64,000 nt of DNA from Chrysaora quinquecirrha. Taxonomy: Eukaryota; Cnidaria; Scyphozoa; Semaeostomeae; Pelagiidae. The stretch spans positions 501,205-565,204 of the forward strand of contig JACTAT010000267.1 of assembly GCA_014526335.1 (NCBI GenBank), in the 5' to 3' direction. Below are positions 1 to 10,709 of the stretch, piece by piece. The position numbers and the translations under genes were made by a program. Below the pieces are notes generated by a model, which was not told where the DNA came from, did not search any database, and worked only from the letters and a program-made list of their open reading frames with translations. Within the stretch, counting starts at the first letter, position 1; each line of letters opens with the position of its first letter.

Positions 1-40
1 ATTGTGCTCAAAGTTAATAAACAATACTGTAGGCTCAGAG

Positions 41-174
41 TAGACTTATTACATGAGTCGTAGTCATCGCTATTGAGTCTATGCTGGACGCCAAAACTAC
101 TTTGAGAAAAACAGCTGTATGGTTTGTTGTTGTTGTTGCTGTTTGAGCAGGGTGGGACTCATGTAATAAGTTTA
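41..174. mobile_element. Short Mutator-type MITE with 9-bp target duplication
   Basis: A 134-bp element starts TAGACTTATTACATGAGTC and ends with the imperfect complement. It is flanked by the perfect 9-bp direct repeat GGCTCAGAG (32-40 and 175-183). The interior has a short GTT run and no coding capacity. A 9-bp duplication fits Mutator-like elements. Relatives lie at 26686, 33097, 38076, 50899 and 57153. Confidence 0.75.
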
Positions 175-183
175 GGCTCAGAG

Positions 184-826
184 CATAGTTTCTTATAAAA
201 AAAATGAGTGTAGTCAAGTTCCTGAAAATTCTAGAATCTGCAATGAATGCAATGTTTGAATGAGTCTCACTCGAGACCCGTGTTTATGGGTTTGATATCC
301 ACGAAAACCGCACTTGCCATGAAAAGTGAACAGACTTGCCAGCTTGCTGTAATTCAAAGCAAAGGCAAAAGGAATCATGAGGTACGGTCACATGGGGGGA
401 GACTATTTGGGTTGCACTGCTTCGCTAAGCCCTGGGCTATTCACTGCCCTCCTGTGCTAACTCACCCCAAACCAAAACCCATATCCGTAGTTACTCTTCG
501 TTAATTTTTTATTTGCCATTTGACTTCGAATGCCATATTTTTGTTGAGTGCCAAACATGCTCTAGTACATTTCGAACTTAAAGAACACTTAAAGAAAGTT
601 CAGTAGGGTTTTTTAAACCTAAGAAAGTAGCAATCTAATAGCGAAGACTATAGCAATCCAGCTCTGAAGTCGTATAAACTGCACAGATTGAAACGCTAAA
701 TAGAGTTGTCATGTAACGAATTTGGATTGCAATCTTATGTCTGATAATTGATTACGGCTTTAGCAGGGTGCTTATATAGTGTAGTACAGCCTTGGTAGTT
801 GTATTCATTTGTTTTCCCTCGTACAG
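184..826. other. No recognisable exon; intron or upstream part of the first gene
   Basis: No splice-bounded open frame is visible. Part of 290-400 resembles repeat sequence seen near 34150 and 49930 (GGCAAAAGGAATCA core), so the 85-codon open frame at 247-504 is probably repeat-derived. Confidence 0.4.
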
Positions 827-3800
827 GAACGTCTTAAACGCATCGAAATCCCTGACATCGAAAGCTTGAAGAATGAAGATGTTTCACTTGAGAGATTTAA
901 GCAAGGTATGTCATGACAATCAATGTTTAATCCATAAGCAATTTATACCTTTCACCAAAGCATGGTAATATCACAATAAATGACCTCAATAGACCTTTAC
1001 AAAGAGGTCTGGGTCGGCGCGACTTTTTTCTGGAAAATGGTAGACATGTTAAGTAAGGGAATCCTTCCACGTGCAAAGATCAGAATTGCAGTCGTTTCAG
1101 GAGAGATATTGCAGCAAATTTTGCTTCAAATTCACGTTTAGTGGAAGTTAAAGGGAGAGAAAGGACTCGTTTTTGCTTGCATCATGTTTCCTGCGTTTCT
1201 GAAGATATTTATGACATTTAATTTCAGAGATTCCAGTATTCCATTATTCATGAATTAGAAGTAAAATCTGGTGCACTACCTTTTGTTAAGCGGCTGCAAT
1301 CAAGGTCGTTGGACGTGAAGAGGATTCCCTTATTCAACGTATCTACCATTTTCCAGAAAAATGTCGCACCGACCTTAATATCTTTAAAGAGATCAGTTCG
1401 CTCAGCTCTCATTCATTCATTCATTCATTCATTCATTCGATGCTTTTGGTAAACTTCAAAAAAGCGATTGACGAGCTATGTTTCATGATATGGCCAAACG
1501 GTCAAACTTTTCGTGTTTGATGATCAAATTGCAGATGTTTGACAAACAATATTTGTATTTCATTGTTTATCCTTACATTCAGAAAATATTGTGATAAATC
1601 ACACTGCCTTGATATTTTGCTGTTTATCTTCAGATTTGGATGTCAGAAGAAAGAATGCACTTACAGATGCGCTAGAAATTCGACGGCAACGGCACAACTT
1701 TGGAGTTCAAATTCGACAGTTTAATTCATCGCATGCGGTAAGTTTGTTATAATACCTGAAAAGCTTAAGCTTTACATCGATACTACGCACTTTCAATCAG
1801 TGTCGTAGGGTTGCCAGTTTTGCATCTTGGATGCCAAATTTGCCAAATCTGGCTCTTTTTGAAGGCTTTAGCCTATTTTTAGAAAATTTCAGCCTTTTGT
1901 TAAAAAATGTTCACACATGCGCATTAGATTATTTCTTTTGTTTTCTTCAAATTTCGGCCCTTTTTTGCTCCTGTCCGACTGGCAACCCTCGCCTCGTAAT
2001 CAGGGCCTTTATAAATTAGCTACATTAGCCAAGCATCAATGATGCAGCTGCCGTATTGTGGTCCACAATACACTAGAAGTCTTGTATCATGTACCAGCCG
2101 TAGTGTGGTGCGGGTGCTCGGTCCGTCTTGCGCTCACTGCGCGTTTTTTTTTTGAATCGCCGTTTCGAAAATCTCGTTACAAATTACTTTTTCTTTGCGG
2201 TCTAATCAAGCTTTTTCGACCTATGATACGATATAACTAACGGCAACTAGTTGTAACTGCTAACTTACGTCAACATTTCAACAACTAGTCAGAACTCAAA
2301 GGATACAGTTGATCGCGGTCAAAAGAGCGCTCATGACGACTGCGACTGACGGGAATCAGTCGGCAACAAATCGCAGAAGTAGAACATGCCCAACTTTCGT
2401 TAGCTGTACGCCGACTAGTTGCTTACAAACGAAGTGTAAACTGGCAGCGAATTACATGGAGTGAATTGGAATTCCGCAACGTATCAAGAAGTTTCCAGCT
2501 AATCTACACGAGACTGGAAAACATTGGTGTAAAATCGTTTTGGTTTGTGCTCTCGATTGTTTGCAGCTGAATGGCAAGAAAACGTCAGAAAGAAAAGAGT
2601 TATTTTCGTTGTCAAACACGTGTTTCTGCAAAAAAGCTACTTTTACGTCTTCAGAATTTCTGGTAGCCATCGGATATCCTTGGTACGCATCACCAACCTC
2701 AAGAGGATTGACAGCTTAGTTGTACGAATGCTTCATTAAGTCATGGAAATCAGATTGGAACCGGTGACCTATTGAACGTGTGCCGAAATCCTTGATTACT
2801 TAAGGCCGAACTCCACTTGAGCGCGCGCTCGAGGCGAACCGGCGAAGATAGAGCGCTCGCTCAGCGAAATTTCTCCACTCAACTCGATGGAGATGAGCGC
2901 GATGAGCGACAAAACAAGAATTTGAAACATGACCGCTGTGAATACAGGGACGATAATACCAATTCTTTGGGTTTTTAATGCAAAATCGCATATGAGAATT
3001 CATTTCAAACTATCTTACAATACATATATTGGATCATAGAGAAACCTATAGATTCACCTTAATTCATACGTTCGCTCAGACATTACTATTACCTATTCTG
3101 CTCTGCTGCTCATAGTGCTTGCATTATCGAAATTGTTGCTGGACGCCTCAGTTTCTTCGGGTATAGAACAACATTCAGGATCTAATGTGCGGAGGATATC
3201 GACCTAAGCACTAAGGGTCTGATTACATGAACAGGGCTGGCTCTGCTGACCGAGGTGGACGGTAACTGCGCATGCTTACAGCGCGCCATATTACCTACCC
3301 TGAATCAATTTTCCCGCCAAATTGTTTTCTCAGCCCTGTTGTAAAATCCTTCATGTGATCAAAAGAAAAATCTCACCCCTGTTAGCTGGGACAGCCCAGT
3401 ATTTTGCCAGCCCTGCTCATGTGATCAGCCCCTAAAGGGGGGTGTGGAGTCTGTTTGAAAATCTAAGGATATCCATAGTTCTAACAAACAAATAGAAAAG
3501 TGTTAAACGTGAAATTTCATACTAAGAAAGTGAATAATTGAAATATGGACACCAATATAAATGCAAATCTTAATAAGCGGGGGATGTCCTTATAAGAGCG
3601 GTTTTTTGTAATTTTGCAAAAATCAATTAGCGGAAGGGTGACGGCAATGAAGCACCTAAGTATGGCATTGCATCCCAGAGGATGGACTACCAGAGCCTTA
3701 GTCGTAGACAGAAAACCAAACCTACTGTACATTTACATATACATTTTCTGTACATATACATTTTCCTGAAATTTTCAAGCTAAATATTCACTCTCATAAC

Positions 3801-3947
3801 TCGTCTCCGAAACCTTCTCTCCAATCAATTTTTTCTTTCCACCAGACACAGACACACGCTAAAAAGGTTTCTCTGGAAAATATAGAGCAACTAAAGAGAT
3901 CTTTATTGACAATCAAATCATTCATGTCCCTTGTAAATATAAATTAA
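827..3947 (+). CDS. Unrecognised protein, last three exons (5' part outside window)
   Basis: Three exons join in one frame: 827-905, 1634-1737 and 3846-3947 (stop TAA at 3945-3947). Each has an AG acceptor, the first two have GTATG or GTAAG donors, and the phases agree (1, then 0). The 94-residue tail is highly charged; it begins ERLKRIEIPDIESL, continues through RRKNALTDALEIRRQRHNFG and ends SFMSLVNIN. It looks helical, possibly coiled coil, with no signal peptide, membrane segment or catalytic motif. I do not recognise the family. The start lies before the window. Introns carry a TIR element (991-1394) and a Harbinger-type MITE (3215-3432). Support is the gene structure and the AATAAA 46 bases after the stop; expression is not known. 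Confidence 0.65.
991..1394. mobile_element. Non-autonomous element with long terminal inverted repeats
   Basis: About 60 bases at the left (1012-1074: GGTCGGCGCGAC, then CTGGAAAATGGTAGACATGT) recur inverted at 1316-1374. No open frame is present. A second copy with the same ends lies at 47711-48031 in an intron of calpain-7 copy B. The superfamily was not decided because the target duplication is not clear. Confidence 0.6.
1411..1438. repeat. (ATTC)n microsatellite
   Basis: Seven uninterrupted ATTC units inside the intron between the first two exons of the 5' gene. Confidence 0.9.
3215..3432. mobile_element. Harbinger-type MITE, TAA target duplication
   Basis: The ends are GGGTCTGATTACATGAACAG and the complement of CTGCTCATGTGATCAGCCCC, flanked by TAA at 3212-3214 and 3433-3435. 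The word CAGGGCTG/CAGCCCTG recurs inside in both orientations. A 3-bp TAA duplication fits PIF/Harbinger. Confidence 0.6.
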
Positions 3948-3992
3948 CTGTAGTGTTTATATATTTAGAATTATTTACTCAGAAATTATTGT

Positions 3993-3998
3993 AATAAA
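3993..3998 (+). promoter_or_regulatory. Poly(A) signal AATAAA
   Basis: A canonical AATAAA lies 46 bases after the TAA stop of the 5' gene, in AT-rich DNA. It supports 3846-3947 as the terminal exon. Confidence 0.55.
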
Positions 3999-4390
3999 TT
4001 GATTGATAAATTTAATGTCATTTTGATAGATTTGTTTTATATGTAAGGGCTCACATCAAACTTACTATTTACAAGCCCTCACTGTGCGGGGACGAGTTAT
4101 CATACTTGATGCCCTGAGAGATACTTCCACGTTAAGAGGTCGGGGGGCTCGGCCCTGTCCTCAAATGAAGTCCAAAAAGGGGGTCTGGAATATCCAATAC
4201 CCCCTACATTTTTCTAAACATGCCCATGTCCCCTGAATATTTTCTACCTTTATTCCGAAGTTTCCTTCATACCCTTTATTTTGTCCAGAATCACCCCTTA
4301 TCCCTTTGATTTTTTTCTCGAAATACCCCATTTCCCTGATACCCTAATGGGCCTCTTAAGTTCAGAGGCAAAATTTTGGGAGGTCTATTA

Positions 4391-4906
4391 AGAGGCCCCT
4401 CAAGCGGTTCTGCGTGATGCGTAATTGGACCATTTTTCATGCGTGATTTCGTGAAACGAGAAATTTTTGCGCGTGAATGCGTGAATCTTAACTCCTGCGT
4501 GTCGCGTAAATTGCTTTGGTACGGTTTGTGATTTCGTGATTTACAGTATTGGCGACATAATTGAGAGGTTGCTTGAATGCAGGAATGCCCTTTCATCCAT
4601 TAAGCATTGTCAGCTAACTATATTTCTGTCATTCTCTTATATGATGAATTAATTAAGTCCCCTAAAATCTTAATTTTGTGTGTTCCCTGTTACAAACTCG
4701 TCCTGGAAAGAATTTTCAAAGCCAATCATTTAGATATGCAAAGTTACGCAGTCTGAATGCAGATGCAGATCCTGCTCAAAATTTCGAGGAGAGACGCCTG
4801 AAGTTGTATGCACGTGAAAATGAAGTTTTATCGTGCGTGATGGCGTGAATCGTCGAAAAATTGCGCGTGGTCGCGTGATTTTGCACCCCCCCCTTGAGTG
4901 GCCTCT
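4391..4906. mobile_element. MITE-like element with iterated GCGTGA word
   Basis: The ends AGAGGCCCCTCAAG and the complement of CTTGAGTGGCCTCT face each other. Just inside both ends the word GCGTGA (GCGTGATGCG, GCGTGAATGCGTGAA, TCGCGTGATTTTGC) is repeated. The centre is unrelated AT-rich DNA with no gene. The target duplication is not clear. Confidence 0.5.
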
Positions 4907-5681
4907 ACTAATGGAAGAGGTAACGTTTGGGTCAGAAAATGGATAAATTTTACATTTGCAAATTCATGAAATTCCCTCAAAATGCCTGGTTCAAAACTTT
5001 GTTAAAAAGCTAATTATATTTATACGTAGTTGTTAGCAAAATTTGGGGTACTGGCAGACAATCTTTTAGAAGGCATAATTTGGGGATTTGGTTGAGTATT
5101 CTGAGTCGCAGACTTAGAGACCGAGCCCAGGTCAAAACCTGTCAATATGGAAGTACCGAAGTACCCCCCCACCTTGGCCTTGAATATGCTCGTTATTTTG
5201 TTATTACGCTAAATGTGCATTGACACTGAACTTTTTATCTGACAAGAAACTTCTCCAGAATCATCAGAAGCAGAATCATCTTTTTAAGAATTAAACATAT
5301 GTTCTTTGGAGGCTTTTTGAAGTCAAAGCGTGAAGGAAATTTCAATTGCACTAGAAAAGTACATTCGTATGTTATTAAGCCGTAGCTATGGCCTGTTTTT
5401 TACAGCGCATTTTGAGCGCAGCGAATTAAATTCAACCTTAAATCTCGAATTATGCGCTGTTAGAGAGATTCAAATCGCATTTAGACAGCGAATTTGATTA
5501 AATGAGAGTGTATTTTTAAGCCTCGATTGAAATAATCATGTGAACGAACGCAAGCAAAATTAACAACTTTGAAACCCAGTGGGGGGGGGCACTCCTATAC
5601 TTTCCTATAGAAACATGCTTGTACAAAGGTGTAGCACAAGGACCTTAAATACACTGACCTACTGAAATATATACCGTAAAT

Positions 5682-6045
5682 GCTCTAATAAACGCCCAGT
5701 CTTTTAAACGCCTGTCTCTATAAACGCTCCCCTAAAAGATTGAAAAATTTAATTAACATCCGGTCTCTATTGAACGCCGGTCTCTAATAAGCGCCCACCT
5801 AAAAGATAAACAGATTTAATAAACGCCCGGTCTCTATTGAACGCCGGTCTCTAAAAGATAAACAGATTTAATAAACGCCCGGTCTCTATTGAACGCCGGT
5901 CTCTAAAAAACGCCCGCCCAAAAGATAAACAGATTTAATAAACGCCCGGTCTCTATTGAACACCAGTCTCTAAAAAACGCCCACTTAAAAGATTAACAGA
6001 TTTAATAAACGCCTGGTCTCTATTAAACGCCCGTCTCTAATAAAC
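5682..6045. repeat. Minisatellite, AATAAACGCCCGGTCTCTAT type
   Basis: Tandem units of roughly 55-60 bases contain TAAACGCCCGGTCTCTATTG, then AACGCCGGTCTCTAA, then AAAAGATAAACAGATT. About five or six imperfect units are visible, degrading toward both edges. No coding frame. Confidence 0.85.
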
Positions 6046-6723
6046 TTCTTCAGTCAGAAAGGGGTGTTTACTAGAGTTTTCCTCCATCAAGCAATTTAAA
6101 GGAAAATAAATACAAGGGTTGATCTTGATCTTGACACGTCTTGTGGTCGAAGGCCAAGGAGAAGTTTAGGTATCAGAACACAGAAGATGCTAAGTTTTCC
6201 TTTGCATTTTCGCCTCTTGACTTAATTTCTAACATTTAATACATAAGAAAACCAGTTGAACAAATGTATCGTGTTGATTGGTCAATACAACAGCTTGACC
6301 CGACTTGATGGTTGAGATCATTGTTTTTAAAAACGCTGGCTTAATCATGGTAGTTTGAAAGTAGTATATTTCGTACCCTTCAGGGGGGGTCCTTCCGTGC
6401 AATATTAACGTGGGGCTGTAAGTAAATGGTGGTGGAGACTTTTATAAACGGGGGGTGGGATTTTGTGACCCGTGGGTTCAGTAGTATCTTGTAGGAAAGG
6501 AGAAATTTTCAAAAGAATGGCAAAAATATCAAACCCGAAAATTTCACGCAACATTGGACAAATTTCCTCACAGCCACGAAGCACTAATTCCTCAGCGAAA
6601 ATTTCGCGCACACGGTGAGAATTTCGCTGAACATAGTAACACGAATGGCATATTGCTCAGCATTTTCCTCAGCGTGTGCGGCGGGCTTAAGACTTTGACC
6701 GCAATCTTTCGCATGTTCGTATC

Positions 6724-7137
6724 CAACCTTGCCCCAGGCCCCAAGTCGAATTTCCTCGAATCTCAGCCGTCAAATCGATTTTGGCCCTGGTACTGGCAAC
6801 AAAATCTGCCAAAATACTGGCAATTTTGGCCTAGGCATAAAAACAAGATGTAGATTCCGAAAGCAGATGTTCTTAGAAAGGAAATGCAAAGAATTTCATT
6901 GATAACTGTGAGGCAAGATACAATATCTCATGTAGCTTCATTTTTTGGTTTTTATAGATGTTTTTTACATAGTTTTCGGCCTATTTTGGTATGAAATTTT
7001 GAAGAAACTGTGACGTCACTTAAAATTTCTATTGTTTGAGCAGCCAATCAAATTGCGAATAGACAAGGCCGATACCAGGGTCGAGTATGGACAGCGGAGT
7101 TTCACGTAGAGGCCTACTCACCATGGGGACGAGGTTG
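6724..7137 (+). mobile_element. Mutator-type MITE, 414 bp, 9-bp target duplication
   Basis: Flanked by perfect GTTCGTATC (6715-6723 and 7138-7146). The ends are CAACCTTGCCCCAGG and CATGGGGACGAGGTTG. Body and ends match 14055-14470, which has a different perfect 9-bp duplication, and more distantly 37877-38366. No coding capacity. Confidence 0.8.
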
Positions 7138-7146
7138 GTTCGTATC

Positions 7147-9959
7147 CAACTCGCTATTTGAAAAAATTGTATGTACCAAGAGGATTGCGCAAGCGCAGAT
7201 TCTATTTAGAGACACCGAATTAGAAAATTTCGGTTTAGTTGAGAGAGCGAACTCTATTAAAACACGTGTCTCTGTTTTTTCAACTTGCCAATAAGTTTTT
7301 CATTCTAATTTGTTATTCTCTTATACGACCAGATATTCATATCTGAATTCCACTAAAAGACGATCTTCCATGACAGGTGCGCGTCGTCTGCGCAATCGCG
7401 TGGGCTTATAGCATCGGTTTCTTTTAGCAAAACTCTACAAAAGCAGATGGCGCAAATAAGAAATTAATGAGCAGCACTTGCTCTAAAGATTTTTCAAACA
7501 AGATCCAAATTGTATCTACTGCGGATGGAAATTCACGAATATCAAGAACAAAACAAAGCAAGTAAGCTGGTTTCTAGAGGCTGGATTATCGACAAGAGTT
7601 CTTAACTCTAAGAGCATTGTTTGAGTTACCGAGGCAAGTGCTTGGTTCGATGTATAAATAGAAACGAAACCTCTACTAATTACTGTTCATATTTTTCAAT
7701 GTGCATTTAAAGATCGATCAACGAATTTGTTGACTTTACGTATCTTGTCTTGCATTGACATACAGATCTCGTGAAAACAGTGTGGCCCAAGCAGGTGAAG
7801 TTACGCAACTCCTATATATGCCGTATGACAGCATTTTCACTTTTCTGCTGTACTGTAGTCTTGCAAGAAGCATTGCAAAACCTTCAATCTTGGCTTTCAT
7901 AAGTGAATTTTAGCGAATCTTCTGAATAGTACTAGAAAAGATTTTTAACAGCGCAAGCAGAACAAAAGAAGTGGAAGAGAAATGCTATCGAGCAGGAGAA
8001 ATAAAAATCGTAAGTGAATTTTATATCTATTTTTCCTTCTTCGCTGTTATTCTTAATGACTAGAAATCATAGCAAAATCCTAGTAGCTCATAGCCATAGT
8101 TATTTTTCCCATTATCTCCATTGATCCTATTTTAAGATTGATACAGTTTAGTGTTATATGTTCAGTTAATATACATATAATTTATGAGTAGTGCAAAAGT
8201 TCAAAATTTCGATGAACAGCAGAAACATTTTCGGGCATACTTAGAAATAAAAGAAAAATATGATTTTAAGTATACCCGAAATCATTACAATTTTAAAATA
8301 TATATGTTAAAATTGATACAATCGGAAAGAAAATTTTGCGCTTAATATGATCGCCAGGCTAAGATAATATAGCTTTTTTAGGTCTTTTCGTTACAGCTTA
8401 TGTCTTATTATCCATTATACTTTGACATTGATTGCTTTTGTTATAGCAGCAAATTCTGTAGAAACCTTACCGGTCTTAGCTTAAAGGGTTCTAGGTCTTG
8501 ATGCATCAGGGTCTACAGTGCCTGCCAGAATTACTTGGAACATTCATCTTATTTCCAGGCTTTTTTACTGGGCAACACTCGCTGATTCCATCCCCCTCTC
8601 CCCCTCTCCCCACGGAAACGTAAGGACGCCTGCGGTGGGGGGGCAAGGGGGCAACCGCCCCTTCTGCCCTTATCCGAGGCGGACAAGGAGGGGCAAGATG
8701 TGCCCTCAGCGACAACAATTATTTTTAAAATAGCTTTAAAGTTGTCTGATAAATGTTGTAGAATTGTGGAATAGAAGAAAGGCAAGAAAGGACCATGATA
8801 TATTGATTTCCTTATTTGTTTCTGGGTCGAGGGAAATCGATGTGAAACTTTTTTCCCGTAATTTTTCAAAAATTAATGAACAGAGAAAATAATTTTTTAT
8901 AATAATCGGAAGCTAATAGCAACATCTTATTACTAAATTTTATGACTTTAAATTCATAAGAATTCTTCAAATAATAAAAGGATTGCACTTGCAAAATCGA
9001 GTTTAAAGGGCGTTTCCAACGTTTTCCAGGCTTCTGAAGGGCGTGGTCACTTAAAATTCCCACAAACTCCCTCAGTTGTCCTTCTTCAAACCTTTGCCCC
9101 CCTTGCCCTTGATACGTACAGGCGTCCCTGGTTTATAGAGGGGGAGGGGAGATATTGAGTGGACAAGAAAAAGCAATCGGATGCTCTAAGCATTTGGGCA
9201 GGCATTGTAGGTCCTGATCTTGATAAAATTATTTTGCTGCTGTTGCTGCGTTAATTTAAACTTTTTAGTAGCTAAATCAATTTTAAGCAATTAAAGTAAT
9301 TTGCTACTACGTGCTTTTTAGACGCAGAAACGTTGAGAAAAATGTGCGAAAAATGCTCTGTAATAGATTTTGAACTATAGGCTCTTGAGATGAGAAGGCT
9401 TTTCCTTTCCTGGGAACAATACAGATATGTTTAAATATTCAGATAAATTCAAATTCATCTGTTCGCTCAGGCTGTCTTTACTGTATTTGCCAGGAAACTC
9501 CTTTGATTCCAACATATATGGATCGCTTCAATCAGTTGAAAGTTTGATTCTACGCTGCTTATTGAAAGTTTGACTTTGCAAAGTTTGACTCCGTCCTTCG
9601 GAAGGAACGTTAAACTAGGGGTCCCTTGCTTGGATGCGGCATGCAGTAGGCCTAAATTAGCTGAATAAAGCTAGCTACTCAAAATAAAGTAACAACAACA
9701 ACAACAACTAATACGTTTTTCTTATAAGTAAAACCTCTATAACGAACTCGAGGCTGAAAATTTCCAAATAATTAAGGAACTTTGAGCATCGAAGCTCGCA
9801 TGAAAAACCAAGAAGAAATACCCAGTTATACGAAGCAAGTTGAAATTAATTTGCTGTAAAAAATAAGTATTCAAACATATCATGACAAGGCACTTATAAG
9901 GAAATTTCTGCCTTATTTTGTTTATTTATAAACTTGTATTGAACTATCCTTGCCTTTCT
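7147..9959. other. No gene recognised
   Basis: AT-rich DNA with only short open frames. A stretch near 8213-8260 (AACAGCAGAAACATTTTCGG) resembles 11812-11835, suggesting old dispersed repeats. C- and G-rich patches lie at 8585-8700 and 9095-9150, and an (AAC)n run at 9691-9708. Confidence 0.5.
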
Positions 9960-10709
9960 CTTTATCTTTCATCTTCGAGTTATTTACTTTTCTTTAGCTT
10001 GCTTCGAGCAATCTTGTCAGTAGATTTTACTTTTGTTCAAGCCCTATCTTTGTCTGTTTTTCAATGTTCGAACCCTGTCTTCAGCTATCTTTGTCTTAGT
10101 CTCAACTTTGTCTTCAAGTTTTGATGCTTTGCTTAAATTTACTTCAAACCCTCTCGTCAGTTGGTTTACTCTAGTTCAAGTCAGGGTTCAAGCCCAGCTT
10201 TGTCCGTTTTTCAATGTTCGAACCCTTTCTTCAGCTATTTCTGTTTTAGCTCCCACGTTATCTTCAAGTTAGTTTGCTTTATTTATGTCTACTTCTTACC
10301 CTCGCGTCAGTACGTTTTCTATGGTTCAAGCCCTATCTTTGTCTGTTTTTCAAAGTTCAAGCCCTGTTTAGCTATCTTTGTCTTCGTTCCAACTTTATCT
10401 TCAAGTTTTTATACTTTGCTCAAGTTTACTTCAAACCCTCTCGTCAGTTGGTTTTACTCTAGTTCAAGTCGGGGTTCAAGCCCTATCTTTGTCTGCTTTC
10501 CAAAGTTCGAACCCTTTCTTCAGCTATCTTTGTCTTAGTTCCAATTTTATCTTCAAGTTTTTATGCTTTACTTAAATTTTCTTCAGATCCTCTCGTCAGT
10601 TGGTTTTACTCTAGTTCAAGTCGGTGTTCAAGCCCTATCTTTGTCTGTCTTTCAAAGTTTGAACCCTTTCTTCAGCTATTTTTGTCTTAGCTCCCACTTT
10701 ATCTTCAAG
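9960..10709. repeat. Satellite-like array, unit about 150 bp
   Basis: About five units, each with TTCAAGCCCTATCTTTGTCT, then AGCTATCTTTGTCTTAG, then ACCCTCTCGTCAGTTGG. Spacing of the AGCTAT landmark (about 10083, 10231, 10370, 10521 and 10672) is 139-151 bases. Unit lengths not fixed to multiples of three shift the frame, giving overlapping Ser/Phe/Leu-rich open frames that I treat as repeat by-products. Confidence 0.85.
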
